From Prorocentrum cordatum (taxonomy: Eukaryota > Sar > Dinophyceae > Prorocentrales > Prorocentraceae), in the NCBI GenBank assembly GCA_963575745.1, contig CAUYUJ010020751.1:42501-77104 (forward strand): DNA of 34,604 bases. Direction: 5' to 3'. The notes below the pieces were generated by a model, which ran no database searches, was not told the DNA's origin, and saw only the letters and a program-made list of their open reading frames with translations. Both the position numbers and the translations under genes were made by a program. Below, piece after piece: positions 18,911 to 28,999 of the stretch (positions are counted from its first letter, which is position 1; every line of letters starts with the position of its first letter).

Positions 18911-19280
18911 TCGTCCTCCTCCTCCTCCCTCCTCTTCCTCCTCCTCCTCCTCCTCCTCCTCCTCCTCCTCTCCTCCTCCCCTCTTCCTCCTCCTCCTCAT
19001 CCTTCTTCTTCTCCTCCTCCTCCTCCTCCTCATCCTCCTCCTGCTCCTTGTCTTTGTCCTCCTTATCCTCATCCTTGTCCTTGTCCTTGTCCTCGTCCTC
19101 ATCCACCTCCTCATCCACCTCTACCTCCTCCTGCTCCTCCTCCTCCCCGTCCTCCTCCTCCTCCTCCTCCTCCTCCGCCTCCGCCTCTTCATCCTCGTCA
19201 TCCTCCACCTCCTCGTCGTCCTCCTCGTCGTCCTCATCCTCCTTCTCCTCCTCCTCCTCCGCTACATTCCCTGACATCAT
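18867..19280 (-). CDS. Candidate acidic Glu/Asp/Lys-rich ORF
   Basis: From ATG at 19280 the minus strand reads MSGNVAEEEEEKEDEDDEED, then a long Glu/Asp stretch with Lys, Val, Ala and Gln (DEDKDKDKDEDK among them), then RRRGGGG and a stop at 18867. Over about 100 codons the variation is by substitution within triplets (GAG, GAA, GAC, GAT, AAG, GTG, GCG) with no phase-breaking indel, unlike the other triplet arrays here. This is weak evidence of frame maintenance. It could equally be an imperfect (CCT)n array. An acidic tail of this sort is typical of many nuclear proteins, but no domain supports a role. Confidence 0.28.
   Translation of the reverse strand: MMSGNVAEEEEEKEDEDDEEDDEEVEDDEDEEAEAEEEEEEEEDGEEEEQEEVEVDEEVDEDEDKDKDKDEDKEDKDKEQEEDEEEEEEEKKKDEEEEEEGRRRGGGGGGGGGGGRGGRRRRTTPPLPHGPARRTWA
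18911..19262. repeat. (CCT)n pyrimidine tract, right arm of the inverted pair
   Basis: TCC/TCA/TTG/TCG triplets. The pure CCT part is 18918-18990; the distal part is more varied (CTTGTCCTTGTCC, 19068-19092). See the acidic frame on the other strand. Confidence 0.88.
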
Positions 19281-19440
19281 CGCGTCGTGGATAAGACAAG
19301 ATCGAACCAAACAAGCAACAAACAAAAATAATGCTGCCGCTTCCGGCCGTTGGGGGCCCCGACTGGGCCCCAGGGCCATCACAAGACGGCCCGGGATGAG
19401 GCCCAGACCGTCGGGGAGCCACGCCGTGAAAGAAACACGA
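19263..19440. other. Short spacer
   Basis: Ordinary-complexity sequence between the CCT tract and a family A element; GGCCCCGACTGGGCCCCAGG (19354-19375) is self-complementary in part. No gene is seen. Confidence 0.4.
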
Positions 19441-19448
19441 GGCCAGAC

Positions 19449-19562
19449 TTAAATCGGTCCTGTCCCCCTACAGATGGTCAAAAAATACTCAAAAAATAAT
19501 CCCCTGATCATTTTTCTACTATTTTCGAATATTCCTCCTGTAGAGGGGCAGGCCCGACTTAA
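19449..19562 (+). mobile_element. Family A element, copy 4 (best-defined ends)
   Basis: The element runs from TTAAATCGGTCCTGTCCCCC to AGAGGGGCAGGCCCGACTTAA. Its ends are inverted copies over about 28 bp, with CTACAG and CTCCTGTAG as the sub-terminal pair. Flanks GGCCAGAC (19441-19448) and GGCCGGAC (19563-19570) are an 8-bp target duplication with one mismatch. This copy defines the family terminus as TTAAGTCGGGC. The 114-bp length and AT-rich core leave no coding room. Confidence 0.85.
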
Positions 19563-19579
19563 GGCCGGACATCTGCGAA

Positions 19580-19860
19580 CCATCCCATCAGTCCCTCCCC
19601 TTCCCTGCCTCCGTCCCCCCTTCCCTGCCTCCGTCCCCCTTCCCCTTCCCCGCCTCTGTCCCCCTTCCCTTCCCTGCCTCCGTTCCCCTTCCCTTCCCCT
19701 CCCCCTCCCCCTTCCCTGCCTCCGTCCCCCTTCCCCTTCCCTGCCTCCGTCCCCCTCCCCTTCCCTGCCTCCGCCCCCCTTCCCTGCCTCCGTCCCTGCC
19801 TCCGTCCCCCTGCCTCCCTCCCCATTCCCTGCCTCCGTGCCCCTCGCCTCCCTCCTCTGG
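19580..19860. repeat. CCTGCCTCCGTCCCCCTTCC minisatellite
   Basis: About a dozen units of 16-28 bp built on CCCTGCCTCCGTCCCCCTTC run from the right flank of a family A element to a GA-rich patch at 19868. Open frames through it are Gly/Arg/Glu or Pro/Leu-rich artefacts. Confidence 0.88.
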
Positions 19861-19952
19861 CGACGCGCACGAGGAGGCAGGGGGAGAGGGGAGGGCTTCT
19901 TAGAAGGAGGCAGCTTCTTGTAAGGCGCCGGACCTACATCTACAGACACGGC

Positions 19953-22900
19953 CGCCGACGTCGCCGTCGTTGTCGTCCGCGGACGTCGCCCCCCGACGTC
20001 GTCGTCGTCGTCGTCGTCGTAGTCGTCGTCGTCGTCGTCGTAGTCGTCGTCTTCCGTCGCCGTCGTCGCCGCCGTCGTCGTCCGCCGTCGTCGTCGTCGT
20101 CGTCATCGTCGTCTGCAGCCGCCATCGTCTCCGTCTTCCGCCGAAAAGCGTCGTCGTCTGCCGTCGTCGTCGTCTTCCCGTCGTCGTCATCGTCGTCGTC
20201 TTCCGTCGTCGTCGTCTTCCCGTCGTCGTCATCGTCGTCGTCTTCCGCCGTCGTCCTCTTCTTCCGTCGTCGTCTTCCGTCATCGTTCTCCGCCGTCGTC
20301 ATCGTCGTCGTCTTCCACCGTCGTCGTCGTCGTCAACGACGTCGTCGTCTTCCGTCGTCGTCGTCGTGTTCCGCCGTCGTCCTGGTCGTCTTCCGCCATC
20401 GTCTTCGTCGTCGTCGTCTTCCGTCGTCGTCATCGTCGTCGTCTTCTTCCGTCGTCGCCTTCCGTCGTCGTCGTCCGGCTTCGTCGTGGTCTTCCCCCGT
20501 CGTCAAGGTCGTCGTCGTCGTCTTGAGTCGTCCTCTCCCGTCGTCGTCTTTCGTCGTCTTCAGTCGTCGTCTCCAGTCGTGGTCACCCGCCGTCGTCGTC
20601 GTCGTCGTCGTAGTCGTCGTCTTCCGTCGCCGTCGTCCGCCGTCGTCGTCCGCTGACATCGTCGACGTCGTCGTCGTCTGCAGCCAACATCGTCACCGTC
20701 TCCCGCTGAAGGTCGTCGTCGTCTTCCGTCCTCGTCGTCTTCCCTTCGTCGTCATCGTCGTCGTCTTCCACCGTCATCATCTTCTTCCGTCGTCGTCTTC
20801 CGTCGTCGTTCCCAATCGTCGTCATCATCATCGTCGTCTTCCTCCGTCGTCATTGTCGTCGTCTTCTGTCGTCGTCGTCGTGTTCCACCGTCGTCTTCGT
20901 CGTCTTCCGCCATCGACTGCGTCGTAGTCGTGTTCCGCCGTCGACGTCGTCGTCGTCTTCTTCCGTCTTCGTCATCCGTCGTCGTCTTTAGTCGTCTTCT
21001 ATCGTCATCTTCCGTCGTCGTCGTCCGTGATCGTCCTGGTCGTCGTCGTCGTTCCCCGTGGTCGCCGTCGTCGTCGCCATCGTCGTCGTCTTCGTTGTCG
21101 TCTTCCGTCGTCGTCTTCCGTCATCGTCGTCGTCGTAGTCGTCTTCTTCCGTCGCCATCTTCCCCCCTCGTCGTCGTCGTCGTCGTCATCTTCCGTAGTC
21201 GTGTTCCGTCGTCGTCTTCCGTCGTCGTCATCGTCGTCGTGTTCCCCCGTCGTCGTGGTCGTCGTCGTCGTCTACCGTCGCCGTCTTCCGCCGTCGTCAG
21301 AATCCAGGCGTCTTTCGCAGTCTTCGACGTCATCTGTCGTCGTCGTCTTCCGTCGTCGACGTCGTCGTCTTCTTTCGTCGTCGTCGTCGTCTTCTGTCAT
21401 CGTCGTCGTCTTCCGCCGTCGTCGTCGTCGTGGACGTCGTCGTCTTCCATCTTCTTCCGTCGTCTTCCGTCGTCGTTCTCCAACGACGTCGTCGTCGTCG
21501 TCTTCCGCCGTCGTCGTCGTCGTGGAGGTCGTCGTCTACAGCCGTCGTCGTCGTCGTCGTCGTCGTCCTTCCCCATCGTCGTCGTCGTCAAATCCACAGT
21601 GGTCGTTGGCGTCGCCTTCCGCCGCAGAAGTCATCGTCGTCGTCGTCCGCCGTCGTCGTCCGCCGTCGCCGTCGGCGTCGTCTTCCGTCGTCGTCGTCGT
21701 CGTCATCGTCTTCCATCGTCGTCTTCCGTCGTCGTCGTCGTCATCGTCGTCGTCTTCCGTCGTCGTCGTCGTCTTCCGCCGTCAGCGTCGTCGTCGTCGC
21801 CACCCGGAGTCGGCTTCGTCGTCGTCTTCCGCCGACGTCGTCGTTCTACGTTGTCACCGCCGTCGTCTTGCATCTGTGTCTGTCGTCGTCACCTTCCGCA
21901 ATCGTCGTCGTCGTTTTTTCGCCGTCGTCATCGTCGTCGTCGTCGTCTTCCGTCGTCGTTGTCGTCGTCGTCGTTGTCGCCTTCCGTCGTCATCTTCCGA
22001 TTGCGTCGTCGGCGTCGTCTAGGGTGGTCGTCTCCCGTGTTCGTCTTCAGTCGTCGTTCTGCGTCGTCGTCACCCATCGTCGTCTTCCGCTGTCGTCGTC
22101 GTCTTCCGCCGTCGTCGTCGTGGTTTTTCGACATCGTCGTCGACTCCCGCCGTCGTCGTCGTCGTCCGTCGTCGTCGTCGTCGTCTTCCGACGTCGTCGC
22201 CGTCATCCTGGTTGTCGTCGTCGTCACCTGTCGTCGTCGTCGCCGTGCCGTCGCCGTCTTGGTTTTTCGTCGTCGTCGTCCGTGGTCGTCCGTTTTCGTC
22301 GTCGTCCACCGTCGTCGTCGTCGTCAACGTCTTCCGCCGACGTCGTCGTCGTCGGCGTCTTGCGTCGTCGTCCTCTTCAGTCGTCGTCTTCCGTCGTGGT
22401 CTTCCGCCGTCGACGTCGTCGTCGCTCTCCGAAGTCGTCGTCGTCTTCGTCTTCCACCGTCGTCATCGTCGTCCTCGTCGTCGTCGAATCCATCGTCGCC
22501 GCTTTCATCGTCGTCGTCTCCGCCGTCGTCGTAATCGTAGTTGTCGTCTTCCGTCGTCGTCGTCATCGTCCGCCGTCGTCGTCATCTTCGTCTTCCGCCG
22601 TCGTCGTCGTCTTCCTCCATCGTCCTTGTCATCGTCGTCGTCTCCCGTCGTCGACTTCCGTCGTCGTGTTTCGCCGTCGTCGTCGTCGTCTTTCGCCGTC
22701 GTTTTCGGACGTCGTCGTCGTCTTCGTCATCCGTCGTTGTCTTCCGTCGTCGTCGTCTTCGGTCGTCGTCGTCGTCTTCCGCCGTCGTCGCCCATCGCCG
22801 TCTTCCGTCGTCGTCGTCTTCCGCCGTCGTCGCCGTCGTCTGCGGCCGTCGTCATCGTCGTCGTCGTGGTCGTCGTCTTCCGACGACGTCGTCGTCGTCT

Positions 22901-25900
22901 TCCGTCGTCGTCGTCGTCGTCGTCGCCTTCTGCCATCGTCGTCGTCCATCGTCGCCTTCCTCCGCCGTCGACGTCGTCGTCTTCCGCCGTCGTTGTCGTC
23001 ATCTTCCGCCGTCGGCGTCGCCGTCGTCGTCGCATTCCGTCGTCGTCGTCATCTTCCGACGACGTTTTCCGTTGTCGTCGTCCTCCGGCGTCGTCGTTCG
23101 CCGTCGTCGCCGTCGTCGCGTTCCGCCGTCGTCGTCGTCGCCTTCCGCCAGTCGTCGGCCGTTGTCGCCTTCCGTCGTCGTCGTCGGCCGTCGTTGTCGT
23201 CGTCATTTGCCGGCGTCGTCCTCCGTCGTCGTCTTCCGTCGTTGTCTTTGTCTTCCGTCGTCGTACTCCGTCGTCTTCCGCCGTCGTCCTCCGCCGTCAG
23301 CGTCGGCGTCTTCCACCGTCGTCGTCGTTTCTTCCGCCGTCGTCGTTGTCATCATCGTCGTCTTCCGTCGTCGTCATCCGATGTCATCGTCATCTGGCGT
23401 CGTCATCGTCGTCGTCTTCCGTCGTCGTGTTCCGTCGTCGTCGTCGTCGTCACCTTCCGTCGACGTCATCCGCCGTCGTCGTCGACGTCGTTATCTTCTG
23501 CCGTCGTCGTCGTCGTCTTCTGTCGTCGTCGTCACCATCGTCGTCGTCGTCGTCGTCTTCCACCGTCGTCTTCCGTCGACATCTTCCGTCGTCGTCGTCG
23601 TCTTCCGTTCTCGTCGTCGTCTTCGCCGACATCGTTTTCCGCCGTCGTCGTCGTTCCCTTCCGTCGTCGTCGTATTCCGTCGTCGTCGTCGTCTTAGGTC
23701 GTCATCGTTGTCGTCTTCCGTCGTCGTGTTCCGTCGTCGTCTTTCGCCGTCGTCGTCGTCTTCCGCCGTCACCGACGTCGTCGTTGTCTTCCGCCGTCGT
23801 CGTCGGCGTCGTCGTCGCCGTCGTCGCCGTCGTCGTCATGGTCGCCATCATCGTCGTCATCGTCGTCGTCCTCGTCATCGTCGTCATCCGTCGTCGTATT
23901 CTGTCGTCGTCGTCCGTCGTCGTCTTCCGTCGTCGTCTTCCGTCGTCGTTTCCCGCCGCCGTCGTCGTCTTCCGCCGTCGTCGTCGTCGTCGCCTTCCGT
24001 CACCGTCGTCGTCATCGCTTTCCGGCGTCGTCGTCGCCTTCAATCGTCGTCGTCGTCCTACGTCGTCGCCTTCTGCCGTCGTCATCGTTTTCGTAGTGTT
24101 CCGTCGTCGTCGCTTTCAATCGTCGTTGTCGCAGTCGTCTGCCGTCGTCGTCGTCGTCGTCGTCGTCTTCCGTCGTCGTCGTCATCATCTTCAATCGTCG
24201 TCGTCTTCTTCCGTAGCCGTCCTCCGTCATCGTCGCCGCCGTTTTCCGTCGTCGTATTCCGTCGTCTCCCGCCGTCGTCGTCGTCGTCTTCATCGTCTTC
24301 TGCCGTCGTCGACCTCGTCGTCGTCGGCGTCGTTTTTCTTCGTCGTCATCGTCGTTTTCCCTGGTCGTCGTCCGTCATCGTTTGCCGTCGTCCACCGTCG
24401 TCGTCGTCGTCGTCGTCATCGCCGTCTTTCGTCGTCATCTTCCGTCGTCGTTTTCCGCCGTCGTCATCGACGTCGTATTCCGCCGTCGTCGTCGTCGTCG
24501 TCGTCTTCCGCCGTCGTCGACGTCGTCGTCTTCCGTCGTCGTCGACATCGTCGTATTCCGTCACCGCCGTCTTCAGTCGTCTTCAGTCGTCGTCGACGTC
24601 GTCCGTCGTCGTGGTCGTCGTCGTCGTCGCCGTCGCCTTCCGTCGTCGTCTTCCGTCGTCCGCCGTCGTCGTCGCGTACGTCGTCGTCGTCGTCTTTCGT
24701 CGTCGTCTTCCGCCGTCGCCGTCATTGTCGTCGTCGCTTTCTGCCGCCGTCGTCGTCGGCAACGTCTCACGCCGTCGTCGTCGTCGTCGTCGCCACCTTC
24801 TACCGTCGTTATATTCTGCCGTCGTCGTCGTCGTCGTCACCTTCCGTCGTCGACTTCGTCGTCGTCTTCCGTCGTCGTCTTCCGTCGTCGTCTCCCGTCG
24901 GCGTCCTCCGTCGTTGTTTTCCACCGTCGTCGTCGTCGTCGTCGTCGTCTTCTGCCGTCGTCGTCGTCGTCGCCGCCTTCAGCAATCGTCGTCGTCGTCT
25001 CACGCCGTCGTCGCCGCCGTCGTCTTCTCCCGTCGCCGTCTTCCGTAGTCGTCTTCCCGTGTTGTCGTCTCGGCGTCGTCGTCTTCCGCCGTCATCATCG
25101 TCGTCGACGTCGTCGTCCTCTTCCGTCGTCGTAGTCGTCCTTCGTCGTCGTCCTCCGTCGTGGTCGTCGTCTTCTTCGGTCGTCGCCCTCCGTCGTCGTC
25201 GTCGTCGTCTGTCGCCGACGTCTTCCGTCGTCGTCTTCCGCCGTCGTCGTCGTCGTCGTCGTCTTCCATCATCGTCGTCGTCGTCGTAAGTCTTCGTCGC
25301 CCGTCGTCGTCGTCGTCTTCCGTCGTCGTCTTCCGTCGTCGACTTCCGCCGTCGTCGTCATCGTCACCATCTGCCGTCGGCGTCGTCGTCTTCCGCCGTC
25401 ATCCTCCATCGTCGTCGTTTTCCAACATCGTCGTCGATTCCGTTGTCGTCCGCCGACGTCGCAATCGTCGTCGTCGTCTTCCGTCGTCGTTGTCGTCTTC
25501 CGTCGTCGTCCTCCGTCGGCGTCTTCGTTGTCTTCTGCAATCGTCATCCTCGTCGTCTTCTGCCGTCCTCTTCGGTCATCGTCATCGTCATCCTCATCTT
25601 TCAACGTCGTCTTCCTTCGTCGTCTTCCGCAATCGCCGTCGTCGGCACCGTCGTAGTTGACGTCGTCTTGCATCGTCGTTGTCGTCGTCATCGTCGTCGT
25701 CGTCTTCCGTCATCGTCGTCGTCTTCCGTCGTCGTCGCCGCCGTCGTCGTCGTCGTCTTCCACCGTCGTCGTCGTCGTCGCCGGCTCCGTCGCCGTCTCC
25801 CGACGTCGTCGCCGTCATCTTCCGTCTTCGTCTTCCGTCGTCGTGATCGTCGTGGTCGTCTTCCGTCGTCGTCATCGTCGTCGTCATCGTCTTCTTCCGT

Positions 25901-27215
25901 CGTCGTCGTCATCTGGCGTCGTCGTCGTCTTCCATCGTCGTCTTCCGCCGTCGTCGTCGTCACCTTCTGCTGTCGTCGTCGTATTCCGCCGTCGTCGTCG
26001 TCGTCCTCCGTCATCGGCGTCGTATTCCGTCTTCGTCCGCCAATATCGTAATCGTCGTCGTCTTTCGTCGACGTCGTCTTCCATCGTAGTCTTCCGTCGT
26101 CGTTGTCGTCGTCGTCTTCTTCCGTCGTCGTCGTCGTCGTCGTCTTCCGCCGTCGTCGTCATCGTCGTCGTCTTCTGCCGTCATCGCTGTCTTCCCTGGT
26201 GGTCGTCATCGCCATCATCTTCCGTCGTCGTCTTCCATCGTCGGTCATCGTCATCCTCGTCTTTCGCCGTCGTCTTCAGTCGTTGTCTTCCGCACTCGCC
26301 GTCGTCGGCGTCGTCGTCGTTGACGTCGTCGTCGCCGTCTTCTTCCGTCGTCGTCGACGTTTTCCGTCGTCGTCGTCGTCGCCGTGTCGACGTCGTCATC
26401 CTCCTCCGTCATCGTGGTCGTCTTCCATCGTCGTCTTCCGTCATCGTCGTCGACTTCCGTCGTCGTCGCCGTCGTCGTCGTCTTCCACCGTCGTCATCGT
26501 CGTCGTCGTCTTCCGTCGTCGTCGTCGTCGTCATCTTCCGTCGTCGTCTTCCGTCGTCGTGATCGTCGTGGTCGTCTTCCGTCGTCGTCGTCGTCGTCTT
26601 CTTCCGTCGTCGTCGTCTTCAATCGTCGCTGTCGTCGTCTTCCGTCGTCGTCTTCCACCGTCGTCGTCGTCGTCGTCTTCTGCCGCCGTCGTCGTCGTCT
26701 TCCGTCGTCGTCGTCGTCGTCGTCTTCCGTCGTCGTCGTATTCCGTCGAGGTCCGCAGACGTCGTAATCGTCGTCGTCTTCCGTTGTCGTCGTCGTCGTC
26801 CGTCGTCGTCGTCGTTTTCCATCGTCGTGTTCCGTCGACGTCGTCGTGGTCGTCTTCCGTCGTCGTCTTCCGTCGTCGTCTTCATAGTCGCCGTCTTCTT
26901 CCGTCGTCGTCTTCCGTCGTCGTCTTCGGTCGTCGTCATCGTCATTCTCGTCTTTCGTCATCGTCTTCCGTCGTCGTCTTCCGCAATCGTCGTCGTCGGC
27001 GCCGTCATCGTTGTCATCTTCCGCCGTCGTCGTCGTGTTCGTCGCCGTCGTCGTCTCCCGTCGTCGTCGTCGTCTTCCGTCGTCGTCGTCCGTCGTCATC
27101 GTCGTGGTCGTTTTCCGTCATCGTCGTCGTCGTCTTCCGTCGTCGTCGTCGTCGTCATCGTCGTCGTCGCCTTCCGTCGTCGTCGTCGGCTTCCGTCGTC
27201 GTCGTCGGCTTCCGC
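19953..27215. repeat. (GTC)n CpG-dense satellite, 7.3 kb
   Basis: Nearly the whole 7.26 kb is GTC/TCG/CGT triplets punctuated by TTCCG(T/C)CG, CTCC and CATC interruptions. The recurrent TTCC interruption shifts phase, so translated frames cycle through poly-Val, Phe, poly-Arg, Leu-Pro and poly-Ser; open frames of up to 1025 codons result and are artefacts. At 25.5-27.1 kb landmarks recur at about 0.66-0.72 kb. No gene is supported anywhere in this span. Confidence 0.95.
25440..27110. repeat. Higher-order repeat, about 0.7-kb period, inside the (GTC)n satellite
   Basis: TTCCGCA(A/C)TCG(C/T)CGTCGTCGGC lies at about 25625, 26288 and 26979, each preceded by a CGTCATC..CTC(G/A)TCTTTC segment. GTGATCGTCGTGGTCGTC occurs at about 25843 and 26559. 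CGTAATCGTCGTCGTCTT occurs at about 26047 and 26762. Spacings are 663, 691, 716 and 715 bp. Confidence 0.65.
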
Positions 27216-27430
27216 GGCGGGAAGCGGCGCGCGCGCCCGTAGTGCTGCATCGCGGGCCCGCCCCGCCGAGGCGCCCGCCCGCGACGGCCCGGAGCCCGGC
27301 GCCCAGGGCGCCCCGAGCGGCGGGGACAGCGGCCTCCCCGACGGGCATCGGCGCCCCACATCGAGCCGCATCGCCGACGCATCGCCGACGCATCGCCGAT
27401 CCTCAGCCCCCATCTACTACGACCCCATCT
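27216..27430. other. Very GC-rich island with GCATCGCCGAC tandem
   Basis: Cuts off the (GTC)n satellite. CGCATCGCCGA repeats three times at about 27367-27400, the same motif family as at 14140 and 14880. Pro/Ala/Arg-rich frames only. Confidence 0.5.
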
Positions 27431-27804
27431 AGGAGGCCGAGACTCACCCCTGGAGGGAGAAAAACGGCATACGCACCGGCTTTTGTGTCGTCTCTTTTTT
27501 TCTTCGGTTTCCCAGAAAGGGGCCCGAGTACAGCCAACCCCTATCAGAAGGTGCGCGGTGAGGATGCAAGGGCCTTGGAGGCCCACGCTAACGTTCTTCG
27601 AGCCAGGTTGGCCAGCGAAGTCGCTGAGCGTGGGCCGAAGAGGCAGGGATGCGAGGGTACCCTGGCAAGGCTGCCCGTCCTTACTATGCGGATTGACTGT
27701 ACGGCAGGTTCGCGTCGTGCCGACTTAGACATTTGTATCCATTCCTAAACCCATCTTGTTAATCACAAGCTGACATTCGTTAGCTTTTCTTCTTGCTATG
27801 ACTG
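27431..27804 (+). other. Ordinary-complexity region, possible coding remnant
   Basis: The plus strand reads GGRKTAYAPAFVSSLFFFGF, then EDARALEAHANVLRARLASE and a stop near 27748. The second part looks helical and charged, but no start can be placed, since the open frame extends back into the satellite, and no family is recognised. 27750-27805 is AT-rich and looks intergenic. Confidence 0.22.
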
Positions 27805-27954
27805 TTATATCTTATCACTCGTCGGCGTAATCTTACTATTACCATTCGTCGATGTCTTCTTCTTCTTCTTCTTCTTGAGCTCGACCGTTACACCGTCGTC
27901 CTTGATATTGTCTTTGCTCTTGGACTTGCCGCTGCCCTTATCAGCAATCAGGTT
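27805..27954 (-). CDS. Candidate C-terminal exon, Lys-rich, unknown
   Basis: The minus strand reads NLIADKGSGKSKSKDNIKDD, GVTVELKKKKKKKTSTNG and NSKITPTSDKI to a stop at 27805. The peptide is hydrophilic and lysine-rich, mostly AAG codons, and differs in codon use from the GC-only upstream frame. A 3' splice site would have to lie just 5' of it on the minus strand. The poly-Lys run comes from a (CTT)n patch at 27862-27887, so microsatellite origin is an alternative. Confidence 0.3.
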   Translation of the reverse strand, partial: NLIADKGSGKSKSKDNIKDDGVTVELKKKKKKKTSTNGNSKITPTSDKI

Positions 27955-28029
27955 CGCGCGGCCGGGCTCAGCGCACGGGGTCACCGCACCACCGCGGGTG
28001 GCTGGCGCCGCGCCGGACGGCGCAGCACC

Positions 28030-28165
28030 CGGGGTGCCGCACCGTGACTGGCACAGCAGCGGGTCTGGGCCGCACCGGGACGCACCGGGACCACCCAGGG
28101 TGCCGCACCGTGACGCACCCAGAGGGGGTCCAGCAGCGGGCCTGGGCCGCACCGTGATGACACGC
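28030..28165. repeat. Minisatellite of CCGCACCG(T/G)GACGCACC units
   Basis: GGTGCCGCACCGTGAC and GGGCCGCACCG(G/T)GA(C/T) recur at about 28034, 28070, 28098 and 28147, with CAGCAGCGGG(T/C)CTGGGCCGC shared by two longer units. Confidence 0.65.
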
Positions 28166-28209
28166 GCCTGCGCCGAGGGATTGCCCGTGGGCGCCGACAC
28201 GCACGGCGC

Positions 28210-28947
28210 TCACTCGGGTTCCAGGGTTGCCCCCAGGAGCTGGCGCAACTTGTGGCAGAGCAACACCGCGCGCCTCGGAATGGACTCTGCCTCGAGAGAT
28301 GGGCGGCGTGGCGATGGGGGCGCACCCGAAGCGAAGCCCGCGAGATGCGAGCCCAACCCGCGGGAGGGCCGAGCCCGTGACGGGCACCGGCACCTCTGGG
28401 GAGCACAAGCACCGCCTCGCGGCCTTCTCTCCGGGATCGGGTCCGAGCTGCGCCACGCGCGGACGAAATCCTCGACGCGCCCGTTGCCGGCCGAGCCCCG
28501 CGGGAGCGGCGACGCTTCGTGCTCGGACGGCTCGCGCTCGGGCGAGCAGGCCAGGACCGTCGCGGGCACCTCCGGCGGCGGCGGCGCGCACCTCCCGCGG
28601 CGGCGGCGCGGGTGCATTGCTGGCCAGGTCCATCCTGCGGGAGCCACTGACCGGCGCTGCGTGGACCGGCGGCGCGCGGGGCCGCGCTGGCCGCGAGCGC
28701 GGCTGACTGCGAGACCGGCCTCAGCCAGATGGTTCTGGGCCAGCTCAAGCTTAGCTGCCAGTGCTCGTGTGGCTGCTGGTGGTGGTGCTGGTGGTGTTTC
28801 GGCTTCCGAGCGTTCGAGCTCTTGAAGTGCCCCTGGGCCGACACGTGGACCTGTAGCTGGGTAGAGCTTGGCCAGCAGGACGGTTGATCTGTCCACCGCA
28901 GTCCTCAAAATGACTACAGTAGGGGCCCGACCACAAGAAACCTTCAC
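28210..28947 (-). CDS. Candidate ORF, 245 codons, Ala/Arg-rich with a short helical segment
   Basis: The minus strand is open from ATG at 28947 to a stop at 28210. Residues about 20-85 (TVLLAKLYPATGPRV, GALQELERSEAE, ATRALAAKLELAQNHLAEAG, LAVSRARGQRG) look like a coiled-coil-forming, coding-quality segment. The rest is Arg/Pro/Ser-rich with RVEDFVRAWRSS near residue 155. High GC content inflates open-frame length on this strand (two other frames are also open), so only the first 85 residues carry real signal. It lies just downstream, on the same strand, of the frameshifted retroelement-like fragment at 29000-29525. No family is claimed. Confidence 0.33.
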   Translation of the reverse strand: MKVSCGRAPTVVILRTAVDRSTVLLAKLYPATGPRVGPGALQELERSEAETPPAPPPAATRALAAKLELAQNHLAEAGLAVSRARGQRGPARRRSTQRRSVAPAGWTWPAMHPRRRRGRCAPPPPEVPATVLACSPEREPSEHEASPLPRGSAGNGRVEDFVRAWRSSDPIPERRPRGGACAPQRCRCPSRARPSRGLGSHLAGFASGAPPSPRRPSLEAESIPRRAVLLCHKLRQLLGATLEPE

Positions 28948-28999
28948 GAGAAACCCAACCCTGAAACCCCAGGACGTCCATTGATTTTTCGTGTGGGAA

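Noticed and set aside
19953-27215. Open frames up to 1025 codons rich in Ser, Val and Arg
   Set aside because: They follow from a stop-free (GTC)n array; all three phases and parts of the other strand are open, and the residue pattern only mirrors the triplet phase.
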